Assembly (NCBI GenBank): GCA_937916185.1
Contig: CALGGD010000389.1
Location: 1-7,282, forward strand
Reading direction: 5' to 3'
Origin: an uncultured Oxalobacter sp.
Lineage (GTDB): Bacteria > Pseudomonadota > Gammaproteobacteria > Burkholderiales > Burkholderiaceae_D
Length of the DNA stretch: 7,282 nt
Shown piece by piece: positions 1-6,274 of this stretch (the first letter of the stretch is position 1; each line of letters begins with the position of its first letter). A program made the translations under genes and the position numbers. The notes beneath the pieces were generated by a model. That model ran no database searches and was not told the origin of the DNA. It was given only the letters and a program-made list of their open reading frames with translations.

Positions 1-285
1 GTCGATGGTCTCCTGATCGTCCTTGCCGGTTAGGAAAATGACAGGGATATCCTTGGTTCCGGAGTCGGTCTTTAGTGATTCAAATACCTCCTCGCCACTT
101 ATATCCGGCATATCGTGGTCGAGCATAATGAGCGCGGGCGTATGCTTGGAAACATACCTAAGTGCCTGCTCACCGGACTTGACCGAGGTGACGGTGTATT
201 TATCACTAAGCCAGCTCTTAACCATCTTCAAAAATGTAAGATCGTCATCTACAAGCAAAATACTCTTATTGGTGTTCTCATTCAT
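1..285 (-). CDS. CheY-like response regulator receiver domain (3' end cut by window edge)
   Basis: The 95 visible residues form the N-terminal part of a phosphoacceptor receiver domain. The acidic pocket is Asp13-Asp14-Asp15 in the LLVDDD strand. The likely phosphorylated residue is Asp56 in MLDHDMPDISG, and the conserved Thr86 lies in FLTGKDD. The conserved lysine and the last helices would lie beyond the left edge, so whether an output domain follows cannot be seen. The ATG at 285 follows an AAGGAG at 296-301 with a rather long 10-nt spacing. The gene begins 18 nt after the stop of the HD-GYP fragment, so the two were probably co-transcribed as a signalling pair. Frequent ATA isoleucine codons and the protein style suggest a Firmicute such as Lachnospiraceae, unlike the genes right of 691. 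The receiver call is firm; the taxon is inference. Confidence 0.9.
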   Translation of the reverse strand, partial: MNENTNKSILLVDDDLTFLKMVKSWLSDKYTVTSVKSGEQALRYVSKHTPALIMLDHDMPDISGEEVFESLKTDSGTKDIPVIFLTGKDDQETID

Positions 286-295
286 ATCGCCCTGT

Positions 296-301
296 CTCCT
301 T
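296..301 (-). promoter_or_regulatory. Shine-Dalgarno site of the receiver gene
   Basis: AAGGAG read on the minus strand, 10 nt before the ATG at 285. It overlaps the short gap after the HD-GYP stop codon, consistent with translation from one polycistronic message. A weaker AGGG lies closer to the start. Confidence 0.55.
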
Positions 302-303
302 AA

Positions 304-693
304 TTATTCCTTAGATCTGTCCCTCATCTTGTATTCTGTGTCTTCGTCCATCATCTCGAGCATTATGTCTGCAAATGCAGGATCAAATTGAGTACCCTTG
401 CCCTTCTCAATCTCCTGTCTGACTATGCTCTGGTCTAACGAGCCTCTGTAGCTTCTGTTGCTCGACATTGCATCATATGCATCGGCAACAGCAATAATCC
501 TTGCGACCTCAGGGATATCCTCACCCTTCAAGCCGTCCGGATATCCCTTGCCGTCGTATCTCTCATGGTGCCACCTCGCTCCCGATGAGAGTTCCGGCAT
601 ATTCTTGATATTCTCAAGTATGCGTCCGCCTATCTCCGGGTGAGTCTTGATGATGGCATACTCATCGTCAGTCAGCTTGTCAGTCTTGTTGAT
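304..693 (-). CDS. HD-GYP domain phosphodiesterase, C-terminal fragment
   Basis: Family members hydrolyse cyclic di-GMP using a metal centre. The visible motifs, in order, are [18 protein letters not shown], the signature [14 protein letters not shown] (fused-frame residues 166-179), [17 protein letters not shown] and SSNRSYR. These are the standard second half of HD-GYP domains. The N-terminal half with the HD dyad, and any sensory domain, is absent because the sequence switches to Era at 667-693. The stop is TAA at 304-306, followed 18 nt later by the receiver gene. In Firmicutes, HD-GYP enzymes are often controlled by receiver domains, so the adjacent receiver may be its partner (inference). 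ATA codons and the protein style differ from the betaproteobacterial genes to the right. The upper boundary is uncertain by about 27 nt. Confidence 0.88.
   Translation of the reverse strand: MNKTDKLTDDEYAIIKTHPEIGGRILENIKNMPELSSGARWHHERYDGKGYPDGLKGEDIPEVARIIAVADAYDAMSSNRSYRGSLDQSIVRQEIEKGKGTQFDPAFADIMLEMMDEDTEYKMRDRSKE
667..693. other. Junction between two genomes (probable assembly breakpoint)
   Basis: On the minus strand this stretch encodes INKTDKLTD. Everything upstream matches Era up to its G4 motif NKTD; everything downstream matches HD-GYP, where an INKxGKLTDEEY-type sequence normally sits. Both families can therefore share a near-identical stretch of roughly 20 nt here, enough for an assembler or short-homology recombination to join unrelated molecules in frame. 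The local sequence also repeats GACTGAC at 667-673 and 679-685, two copies 12 nt apart. The exact break cannot be placed within the shared bases. Confidence 0.8.
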
Positions 694-1065
694 GACCAGG
701 ATGGTCGGCACCTCTTTGGGAATCAGGTCCAGCACCTGCTTGTCGGCAGGGCTGAAAATATCCTGGTCCACAATGAACAGGATGACATCCGCCGATGCCA
801 GGGTATCCTTGACCGTCCTGTTCAGGTTGCGGTTCAGCGGATTGCTGTAACGGGTCTGGAAGCCCGGGGTATCAATATAAATGAATTGAGACTCATCATC
901 GGTCTGGATGCCCAGGATACGGTGGCGGGTCGTCTGCGCCTTACGGGACGTGATGCTGATCTTTGCCCCGATCAATTCATTCATGATTGTGGATTTTCCG
1001 ACATTCGGACGCCCGACAATGGCCACATAGCCACAGCGGAAAGGAACTTTGCTTTCTTCTGCCAT
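667..1065 (-). CDS. era: GTPase Era, N-terminal fragment
   Basis: Era is a membrane-associated GTPase that binds the 3' end of 16S rRNA and helps 30S assembly. The visible GTPase motifs are G1 GRPNVGKST (residues 18-26), G2 region around TTRHR (45-49), G3 DTPGF (65-69) and G4 NKTD (126-129). About 133 of roughly 300 expected residues are present; G5 and the whole KH domain are lost at the junction. The ATG at 1065 has a strong GGAGGA site 4 nt upstream, and the protein begins [18 protein letters not shown], a betaproteobacterial style. It starts 22 nt after the rnc stop, the classical rnc-era coupling. Since era is essential in most bacteria, truncation in a living genome would be surprising. 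Confidence 0.93.
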
Positions 1066-1069
1066 CTTA

Positions 1070-1075
1070 TCCTCC
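1070..1075 (-). promoter_or_regulatory. Shine-Dalgarno site of era
   Basis: GGAGGA on the minus strand, 4 nt before the ATG at 1065, in the 22-nt gap after rnc. Its strength fixes the era start. Confidence 0.8.
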
Positions 1076-1087
1076 GTGTATCAACCA

Positions 1088-1840
1088 TCAACCGTGTCTC
1101 TTGTTCCCCTTGGAGCCTGTATGTCCTTTCCTGGCACCCCCCATCCTGTGCTGACCTGTCACCGTTGCCTCCAGATGAGCCAACGCCTTGCCGGCGGCCT
1201 CCTGCTCCGCCGCACGGCGGCTGGCACCAGTGCCCGATGTATGGAGATTGAATTTCTTCACATAACAGTCCACATCGAACTCCTGCTGATGGGCCGCTCC
1301 CCGCACAGCGACAACGGTGTATTCCGGCAATGCGATATGCCTGCCCTGGAGATATTCCTGCAACTGGGTCTTGGCATCCTTGCCGTCCTTGTCAGGATTG
1401 ACATGCGCCAACGCATCTGAGAACAGCCTGCCAATCACCTGCTGGATGACCCTGAAATCATCCGAATCCATGAAAATCGCGCCAAAGACCGATTCGACAG
1501 AATCCGCCAGGATGGATGGACGGTGGGAACCGCCACTCTTGACCTCGCCTTCCCCCATCCGGAGATAGTCTGGGAACCCCAGCCTGATGGCAACCTCATG
1601 CAAGGCATCCTGGCAGACAAGGCTTGCCCGCACACGGGACATCACACCTTCATTGATTTCAGGAAAGCGGCGGTAAAGTTCCAATGCCATCGCACAGTTC
1701 AGCAGCGAGTCACCGATGAACTCAAGACGTTCATTATGACGGGCACTGAAACTGCGGTGCGTCAATGCCATCTGCAGCAGCTGCCTGTCCTTGAACGGAT
1801 AGCCGATCCGTTCCTCCAATACTTTCAGGTCACCATCCAT
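1088..1840 (-). CDS. rnc: Ribonuclease III
   Basis: RNase III cleaves double-stranded RNA, including 30S rRNA precursor stems, as a homodimer using Mg2+. The 250-aa protein has an endonuclease domain (about residues 5-148) with signature NERLEFIGDS; Glu37, Glu40, Asp44, Glu64, Asp113 and Glu116 fit the conserved acidic set. A double-stranded RNA-binding domain follows (about 156-224; DAKTQLQEYLQ to RRAAEQEAAGKALAHL). The basic tail ends GHTGSKGNKRHG. The frame is open back to a TTG at 1870, inside lepB, but I choose the ATG at 1840 because AGGTGG lies 4 nt upstream and alignment with the family begins there. It lies 13 nt after lepB and 22 nt before era, the standard proteobacterial operon. 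It appears intact, with no anomaly seen. Confidence 0.96.
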   Translation of the reverse strand: MDGDLKVLEERIGYPFKDRQLLQMALTHRSFSARHNERLEFIGDSLLNCAMALELYRRFPEINEGVMSRVRASLVCQDALHEVAIRLGFPDYLRMGEGEVKSGGSHRPSILADSVESVFGAIFMDSDDFRVIQQVIGRLFSDALAHVNPDKDGKDAKTQLQEYLQGRHIALPEYTVVAVRGAAHQQEFDVDCYVKKFNLHTSGTGASRRAAEQEAAGKALAHLEATVTGQHRMGGARKGHTGSKGNKRHG

Positions 1841-1844
1841 CGTA

Positions 1845-1850
1845 CCACCT
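1845..1850 (-). promoter_or_regulatory. Shine-Dalgarno site deciding the rnc start
   Basis: AGGTGG on the minus strand, 4 nt before the ATG at 1840. It lies in the 13-nt lepB-rnc gap and favours this ATG over the in-frame TTG at 1870. Confidence 0.75.
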
Positions 1851-1853
1851 GCC

Positions 1854-2765
1854 TTACTCGATGCTGCCAAAATGCGTGATATGGCTTGGGTTCAACCAGA
1901 TGAAAAATGCCTTGCCGACAATATAGTCATCTTTCACAAATCCCCAGAAACGGCTGTCCAGGCTGTTGTCGCGGTTGTCCCCCATCATGAAATACTGCCC
2001 TTTTGGCACCTTGCAGGTGAAACCTTCCGCTGTATAGACACAGTTCTTACGCCCCTCAAAATTGTCAGGATGCGCCACCCATGCCGGTGCCCGTTCATGC
2101 ACCCAGATCAGATGCTCACGGTCAGACGCCCCCTGTTTTTCCCGGTATTGATGGAAATAACTCATGGTCTCGTCATCAAGCACGCGGCCTTCCGGCTGGT
2201 ATTCCGATTCAACCCCATTCACTGTCAGGCGTTTACCCCGGTATTCCACGACATCACCGCCGACACCGATCACCCGTTTGATGTAGTCGATGGAAGGATT
2301 CTTCGGAAACTTGAAGACAACCACATCCCCGCGTTCCGGCTCTGAGAAAGTGACGAATTTGCCATTGCCGACCGGATACCGTAAGCCATAGGTGTATTTA
2401 TTGACCAGGATGAAGTCACCGATTTTCAATGTCGGCACCATCGAACTGGAAGGGATACGGAAAGGCTCCCAGATGAATGCCCTGACAAAGAAAACAGCGG
2501 CAATGACCGGAAAATACGAACCTGTGTACTCGACCCATTTTGGGCGCTGGAGGATTTTTTTCTCAATCTCATCACGTTCAGAAACATCCAGCTGGACACC
2601 TTCCGCCTTGACTTTCTCCACCCGGAGGTCGAACGCTTTCAGTGTCGCATCCGCCTCGGCACGCCGCCGTTTCGCGAGGATAAACCGGTCATAGCACCAG
2701 ATGGCACCAGAAGCTATCAGCAGGACCAAAAGGATCAGTGAGAAATTTGAAAAAATAAACTGCAT
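1854..2765 (-). CDS. lepB: Signal peptidase I
   Basis: LepB is the inner-membrane serine protease that removes signal peptides from exported preproteins using a Ser/Lys dyad. The 303-aa protein has an N-terminal membrane segment (about 6-24), a basic, charged cytoplasmic loop (about 31-78, starting AKRRRAEAD), a second membrane segment (about 82-98) and a periplasmic catalytic domain. The nucleophile is Ser108 in IPSSSMVPTL, the general base is Lys163 in YIKRVIGVGGD, and the late signature GDNRDNSLDSRFWG spans 262-275. Cys242 and Cys251 could pair in the periplasm, as in some proteobacterial LepB proteins. The ATG at 2765 lies 2 nt after the lepA stop. An AGGTGG lies 13 nt upstream (2779-2784), longer than ideal, so coupling to lepA translation is likely. 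It appears complete and functional. Confidence 0.96.
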   Translation of the reverse strand: MQFIFSNFSLILLVLLIASGAIWCYDRFILAKRRRAEADATLKAFDLRVEKVKAEGVQLDVSERDEIEKKILQRPKWVEYTGSYFPVIAAVFFVRAFIWEPFRIPSSSMVPTLKIGDFILVNKYTYGLRYPVGNGKFVTFSEPERGDVVVFKFPKNPSIDYIKRVIGVGGDVVEYRGKRLTVNGVESEYQPEGRVLDDETMSYFHQYREKQGASDREHLIWVHERAPAWVAHPDNFEGRKNCVYTAEGFTCKVPKGQYFMMGDNRDNSLDSRFWGFVKDDYIVGKAFFIWLNPSHITHFGSIE

Positions 2766-2767
2766 GG

Positions 2768-4557
2768 TTATTTGTCATCCACCTGTAAAATCGCCAGGAA
2801 AGCCTCCTGTGGCACCTCGACAGAACCCACCTGTTTCATCCGTTTCTTCCCTGCCTTCTGTTTCTCCAGCAGTTTACGCTTACGGGTGATATCACCGCCA
2901 TAACACTTCGCCAGCACATTCTTGCGGAGCGCCTTCACATTCTCTCTTGAAATAATCGTGGAACCAATCGCCGCCTGGATCGCCACATCAAACATCTGCC
3001 GGGGAATCAACTTGCGCATCTTCGCCGCCAAAGCCCTTCCCCGCATCTGCGCATTGGCACGGTGCACAATCACCGCCAGTGCATCCACCCTGTCACCATT
3101 GATCAGCATATCCACCTTGACCACATCGGACGGACGGTATTCCTTGAACTCATATTCCATCGAAGCATAGCCACGGGAAATGGATTTCATGCGGTCAAAG
3201 AAATCAAGCACAATCTCGGCCATCGGCAGGTCATAGGTCAGCCTGACTTGCCGCCCATGGTAATGCATATCCACCTGCACTCCCCGTTTCTGGTTGCACA
3301 ACGTCATCACAGGACCGACATATTCCTGTGGCAGATAGAGGTTCACCGTCACAATCGGCTCGCGGATCTCAGCAATTTTCGAGGGATCCGGCATCTTGGA
3401 AGGGTTGTCCACCCGCAGCACTTCGCCATTGCGCAGTTCGACCTCATAAACCACCGTCGGTGCCGTTGTGATGAGATCCATGCCAAATTCGCGCTCCAGC
3501 CTTTCCTGCACAATCTCCATATGCAGAAGGCCAAGGAACCCGCAACGGAAACCGAACCCCAAGGCCTGGGAAACCTCCGGTTCATACTGCAATGCCGCAT
3601 CGTTCAGCTTCAGTTTCTCCAAGGAATCCCGCAACGCATCATACTGGTTCGCCTCAACCGGGAACAGGCCGGCAAACACCTGTGACTGGACTTCACGGAA
3701 TCCCGGCAATGGCTCTGCCGCCGGACTGGCAGCCAACGTCACCGTATCGCCGACACGGGCGGACTGCAGCTCCTTGATGCCGGCGATGATGAAACCGACC
3801 TGACCGGCAGAAAGCGATGGCAGGGATTTTGACCTTGGGGAAAAGATGCCACAGTCTTCCACCAGGTACTCCGCCCCGGTCGCCATCAGGCGGATCCTGT
3901 CTTTCTGCCTGACAACCCCATTCTTGATACGGACCAGCATCACCACACCGACATAATTGTCGAACCAGGAATCAATAATCAACCCCTGCAACGGTGCATC
4001 AGGGTCACCTTCCGGTGGCGGGACTTTCTCAACAACCATTTCCAGGATATCCTCAACCCCCATCCCGGTCTTGGCTGAACACAGCACCGCGTCTGCTGCC
4101 TCGATACCGATGACATCCTCGATTTCCTCACGGGCATTGTCTGGATCTGCAGAAGGCAGGTCGATCTTGTTCAGGACAGGCAGCACCTCAACATTCAGGT
4201 CAAGCGCTGTATAACAGTTTGCCACGGTCTGTGCCTCAACCCCCTGCGAGGCATCTACAACCAACAACGCCCCTTCACAGGCAGACAGTGACCGGCTGAC
4301 CTCATAGCTGAAGTCAACATGCCCCGGCGTATCAATCAGGTTCAGCAGATAGGTCTGTCCCTTGCCTTGTAATTCAGGGTCGCTGTCTGCGCCTTGATGG
4401 TGATGCCCCGTTCTTTTTCCAGTTCCATGGAATCGAGCACCTGGGCTTCCATCTCACGTTCCGACAGGCCGCCGCATATCTGGATGATCCTGTCAGCCAA
4501 CGTCGATTTGCCATGGTCGATATGGGCGATGATGGAAAAATTACGGATATTTTTCAT
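2768..4557 (-). pseudogene. lepA: Elongation factor 4 (LepA) with a frameshift
   Basis: LepA is a ribosome-bound GTPase, proposed to back-translocate or remodel stalled ribosomes. The first frame (from the ATG at 4557) encodes G1 AHIDHGKST (11-19) and [18 protein letters not shown], then shifts and stops at 4342-4344 after 71 residues. The second frame resumes with [23 protein letters not shown], then NKID (restored 131-134), the EF-G-like domains, and the LepA-specific C-terminus with [24 protein letters not shown]. Adding 4 nt gives 597 aa, close to the usual 597-600. A GTG at 4563 is in frame, but the ATG at 4557 gives [17 protein letters not shown], the family start. A product from the TTG at 4267 would lack G1-G3 and should be inactive. 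It is the first gene of the lepA-lepB-rnc-era operon. Either a real mutation (lepA is dispensable in many bacteria) or a base-calling/assembly error would explain it. Confidence 0.93.
4357..4361 (-). other. Frameshift site in lepA (inferred loss of one GGAC copy)
   Basis: The minus strand reads GCAAGGGACAGACC over 4352-4365. The family consensus at this point is K-A-x-D-G-x-T, so KARDGQT would need GCA AGG GAC GGA CAG ACC. The observed sequence equals that with one copy of the tandem GGAC GGAC removed. Four missing bases account for both the frame change and the missing Asp-Gly. The ancestral sequence is inferred, not observed. Confidence 0.7.
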
Positions 4558-4771
4558 GCGCACTGAACTTCAAAACCTTAAAAACTGCCATTGATGCAGA
4601 TGTGACCCAAACACGCTGCCATAAGATACTATTTTATCGGATTTTAACCAAGAATACGCCCCCACATTGCGTCATGGTGAAACACATGGAAAACCCTATT
4701 TTGGGCGACGAAAAATAATATGGATAGCATTTATACTCGTGGACATAATTCTTCTCTTTATTGGACTTCTT
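4558..4771. other. Intergenic leader between lepA and the antitoxin gene
   Basis: These 214 bp hold no convincing gene. Plus-strand open frames of 14 and 30 codons, at 4674 and 4720, have no recognisable ribosome site or homology. The stretch is AT-rich on the antitoxin side and becomes more GC-balanced toward lepA. Upstream of the lepA start there is only a weak AAGG and GAAG. I see no strong hairpin with a T-run, so transcripts from the toxin-antitoxin operon may continue into lepA. Confidence 0.6.
4623..4651 (-). promoter_or_regulatory. Weak candidate promoter for the lepA operon
   Basis: On the minus strand, TTGGTT (4646-4651) and TATCTT (4623-4628) are separated by 17 nt, matching 3 of 6 and 4 of 6 sigma-70 consensus bases. 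A TAAAAT at 4631-4636 is a better -10 hexamer but has no matching -35. Start would be about 55-60 nt before lepA. The position is sensible; the match is weak. Confidence 0.25.
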
Positions 4772-5872
4772 TTACACTCCGACAATTTTGTATTGTGTTT
4801 TTAAATGTTTAAAACGCGAATAATGGACATAGTTTTCAAATTGCAGGCGACCCAACACAATCCCTGGATGAACCCCCAATTCATTTGAGAATTCAATAAT
4901 GCTTTTTTCGGAAAAATCATCATTCAAAATGAAATCTTGATAACTGGACAACGGAATTAATGTATTTCTTGAAAATTCATCTGCCTCCTGCTCCAAAACA
5001 TCACTGACGTCTTCCGTGAACGTTTTTTTATTAAAGCTAATGAACTGCCTACTCCTTTTCTCCTGTAAAACATGTTTGATTTCATGAAACACAGCAAACC
5101 AGAATGTATCAGCATCATTTCGCCTGTCATTCATTGCCAATATTGCACTTCCCGATTTTTCCCAATAAACTGCCCCATTCACACCAGAATTCTTTAAATA
5201 CGGTAGCAAAATAAATTTGACGCCACAAGATTTAAATATTTCTTTTAAGCGCGGAATAAACTCTTCCGGGTCTTTTAGTGTCATTGCCCGTATTTCCTGA
5301 ATATGCCCCTTTAGTTTTTTTGCATCAAAATCGTCTACATCCTCATCTCTAGCAAGACTGATTGCCGTCTGCACCCATGCTCTTGAGTTTATTATATTTT
5401 TATCTCTGACATTTGGAACACCGGTTCTAAAATGGACAAGCAAATCTTTATCCAGCAAAACAGACAAGGATGAAACTTTTAGGAACGTATACAGGTTCTT
5501 CAATTTTTCAACAACATTACGTGTATTTGGCAATCCTGCTACGCGCACAAAAAATGAATAATCAATGCACTTAATAATTTCTTTTTCTTTGTCCAAATCC
5601 TTCCTTCTCTGTATTTCAAGAACTCTTTTGTCATATTCTTTCTGAAGGTTTATCCAGACATCAATACTGGTACCCAGCATATTGGCAAGTTTCTGCGCAA
5701 GCTCATCCGATATCCTGCATTTTCCATGCAACAACTCACTCATTGTTTTTTCGGTCGTTCCTAATCGAGCCGCAAACTCAGCTTGGGTAAAGCCCAGAGC
5801 CTCCATGTCTTCCACAATGTAATAACCTGGGTGAAAAGCAACAATATCCTGATATTCGAGCATATTATTCAT
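4772..5872 (-). CDS. Antitoxin: XRE helix-turn-helix fused to ImmA/IrrE-type metallopeptidase
   Basis: This 366-aa protein has three visible parts. Residues about 14-75 form a HigA/VapI-like helix-turn-helix (EDMEALGFTQAEFAARLG, then TTEKTMSELLHGKCRISDELAQKLANMLG), expected to bind the operon's operator. A charged, probably helical linker (about 76-105) leads into a middle region. Residues about 210-345 form an ImmA/IrrE-like zinc peptidase with HEIKH (His263, Glu264, His267) and a likely third ligand, Glu296, in EQEADEF. All zinc residues are present, so it may be catalytically active. The ATG at 5872 overlaps the toxin stop by 8 nt; AGGAG lies 12 nt upstream, and a second ATG at 5863 is possible. 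The HTH-peptidase fusion is known beside HigB-like toxins; what the peptidase cuts is unknown. The gene is AT-rich compared with lepA, suggesting transfer. It could instead be a phage-type regulator, but the toxin neighbour argues otherwise. Confidence 0.85.
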   Translation of the reverse strand: MNNMLEYQDIVAFHPGYYIVEDMEALGFTQAEFAARLGTTEKTMSELLHGKCRISDELAQKLANMLGTSIDVWINLQKEYDKRVLEIQRRKDLDKEKEIIKCIDYSFFVRVAGLPNTRNVVEKLKNLYTFLKVSSLSVLLDKDLLVHFRTGVPNVRDKNIINSRAWVQTAISLARDEDVDDFDAKKLKGHIQEIRAMTLKDPEEFIPRLKEIFKSCGVKFILLPYLKNSGVNGAVYWEKSGSAILAMNDRRNDADTFWFAVFHEIKHVLQEKRSRQFISFNKKTFTEDVSDVLEQEADEFSRNTLIPLSSYQDFILNDDFSEKSIIEFSNELGVHPGIVLGRLQFENYVHYSRFKHLKTQYKIVGV

Positions 5873-6212
5873 AATGATTTGTTACTCCTGTTATTAGTAT
5901 TACCTTTATATTTTTGAATTGTGCTGCTATATCGCCTGACTGTATTTTGTTTCCTTCGGCATCACAAGGAATAACTGTAACCCTAAACCCCGTATTGCCA
6001 AGACTTATGCTCCATTCTCCTTTCAGATTCCCCTTAAGCAGGTGGAAGCGGTATGCTGGGCGGCTTGCTACATCGGCAAGTGATTCTGCGTTTTGGAGGT
6101 AGTTTCCCAATGCAAGAAGCCTCCTTTTTACATCCTGTGAGTACTTCCATACCTTTATATAGGCAGGATTGAATTGTTTCTCAACCCTTAGGTTCCAGTA
6201 GACAATTTCCAT
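5865..6212 (-). CDS. HigB/RelE-superfamily toxin
   Basis: The 115-aa product from the ATG at 6212 (MEIVYWNLRVEKQF) resembles HigB-type killer proteins. The core RPAYRFHLLKGNLKGEWSISLGNTGFRVTVIPCD is the typical RelE/HigB beta-sheet region. Such toxins are mRNA endonucleases acting at the ribosome, held inactive by the partner antitoxin. The frame is open to an ATG at 6254, but that start lies upstream of the predicted transcription start, so 6212 is preferred. No clear Shine-Dalgarno precedes it: the leader is almost entirely A and T and part of a palindrome, which may keep translation low. The toxin is first and overlaps the antitoxin by 8 nt, the usual HigBA order. The catalytic residues are not assigned; the family call rests on overall sequence style and context. 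Confidence 0.82.
   Translation of the reverse strand: MEIVYWNLRVEKQFNPAYIKVWKYSQDVKRRLLALGNYLQNAESLADVASRPAYRFHLLKGNLKGEWSISLGNTGFRVTVIPCDAEGNKIQSGDIAAQFKNIKVILITGVTNHYE
5885..5889 (-). promoter_or_regulatory. Shine-Dalgarno candidate for the antitoxin
   Basis: AGGAG on the minus strand inside the end of the toxin gene, 12 nt before the ATG at 5872. The spacing is longer than ideal, so translational coupling through the 8-nt overlap is likely to help. Confidence 0.5.
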
Positions 6213-6216
6213 TATA

Positions 6217-6251
6217 TTAAAATATCTTACCAATTTGGTAATATATTTTAA
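6217..6251. promoter_or_regulatory. Long near-perfect palindrome, probable autoregulatory operator
   Basis: Centred on 6234, 16 of 17 symmetric base pairs match; the only mismatch is 6226/6242. The core is the uninterrupted 15-bp TTACCAATTTGGTAA (6227-6241). Adding four more positions per side (6213-6255) gives 20 of 21 less one mismatch at 6216/6252, that is, symmetry continues with two mismatches in 21 pairs overall. It covers the predicted -10 (6245-6250) and transcription start and ends 4 bp before the toxin ATG. A dimeric helix-turn-helix antitoxin bound here would block the promoter, the expected autoregulation of a type II module. The symmetry is seen directly; the function is inferred. 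Confidence 0.75.
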
Positions 6252-6272
6252 CATACCCGCATGTTATGACAA
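6245..6272 (-). promoter_or_regulatory. Promoter of the toxin-antitoxin operon
   Basis: On the minus strand, TTGTCA (6267-6272, 5 of 6 consensus) and TAAAAT (6245-6250, 5 of 6) are separated by 16 nt, with TGT just before the -10 forming an extended -10. Transcription would start near 6238, inside the palindrome core, leaving a leader of about 26 nt before the toxin. Confidence 0.65.
6249..6266. repeat. Short inverted repeat inside the promoter spacer
   Basis: TAACAT (6249-6254) and ATGTTA (6261-6266) are exact inverted copies around the 6-nt ACCCGC. The repeat fills the spacer between -35 and -10 of the toxin promoter, so it may be a second operator half-site pair or chance symmetry in AT-rich DNA. 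Confidence 0.4.
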
Positions 6273-6274
6273 GC

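Larger units (their letters stand above)
304..1065 (-). other. Chimeric open reading frame: Era GTPase N-terminus joined to HD-GYP C-terminus
   Basis: This uninterrupted 253-codon frame encodes two unrelated protein halves. Residues 1 to about 130 are the front of the Era GTPase, with G1 GRPNVGKST, switch region [10 protein letters not shown]3 DTPGF and G4 NKTD. Residues from about 131 to 253 are the rear of an HD-GYP phosphodiesterase, with [20 protein letters not shown] and [15 protein letters not shown]. Era's G5 motif and KH RNA-binding domain are missing, and so is the first half of HD-GYP with its HD metal ligands. Neither function should survive. The frame stays open because both families carry a similar INKxxKLTD stretch at the join. 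I treat it as an assembly chimera, with an authentic recombination as the less likely alternative. The two parts are annotated separately. Confidence 0.85.

Noticed and set aside
640..1251. Long plus-strand frame (203 codons) antisense to era and rnc
   Set aside because: It is a shadow of the minus-strand genes, which carry clear motifs; its own translation has no family features.
4342..4365. Programmed -1 ribosomal frameshift in lepA
   Set aside because: There is no slippery heptamer of the X XXY YYZ type at the site. The missing Asp-Gly codons point to a deletion rather than recoding, and LepA is not known to be recoded.
4690..4710. Possible terminator after the antitoxin (CCC and GGG flanking an AT loop, then T on the minus strand)
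   Set aside because: The stem is only 3 bp and would not be stable.
4674..4718. Plus-strand 14-codon frame in the lepA leader
   Set aside because: It has no ribosome site, no recognisable peptide and no supporting context; frames this short are expected by chance.
4720..4812. Plus-strand 30-codon frame starting MDSIYTRG
   Set aside because: It runs antisense into the antitoxin end, lacks a Shine-Dalgarno and resembles nothing I know.
4641..6252. Direct repeats flanking the AT-rich island (ATTTTAAC near 4642 and 6246; GCGTCAT near 4669 and 6306)
   Set aside because: Shared words of 7-8 bp are expected by chance in flanks of this size, and they do not sit at symmetric borders. No integrase, transposase or tRNA is present.
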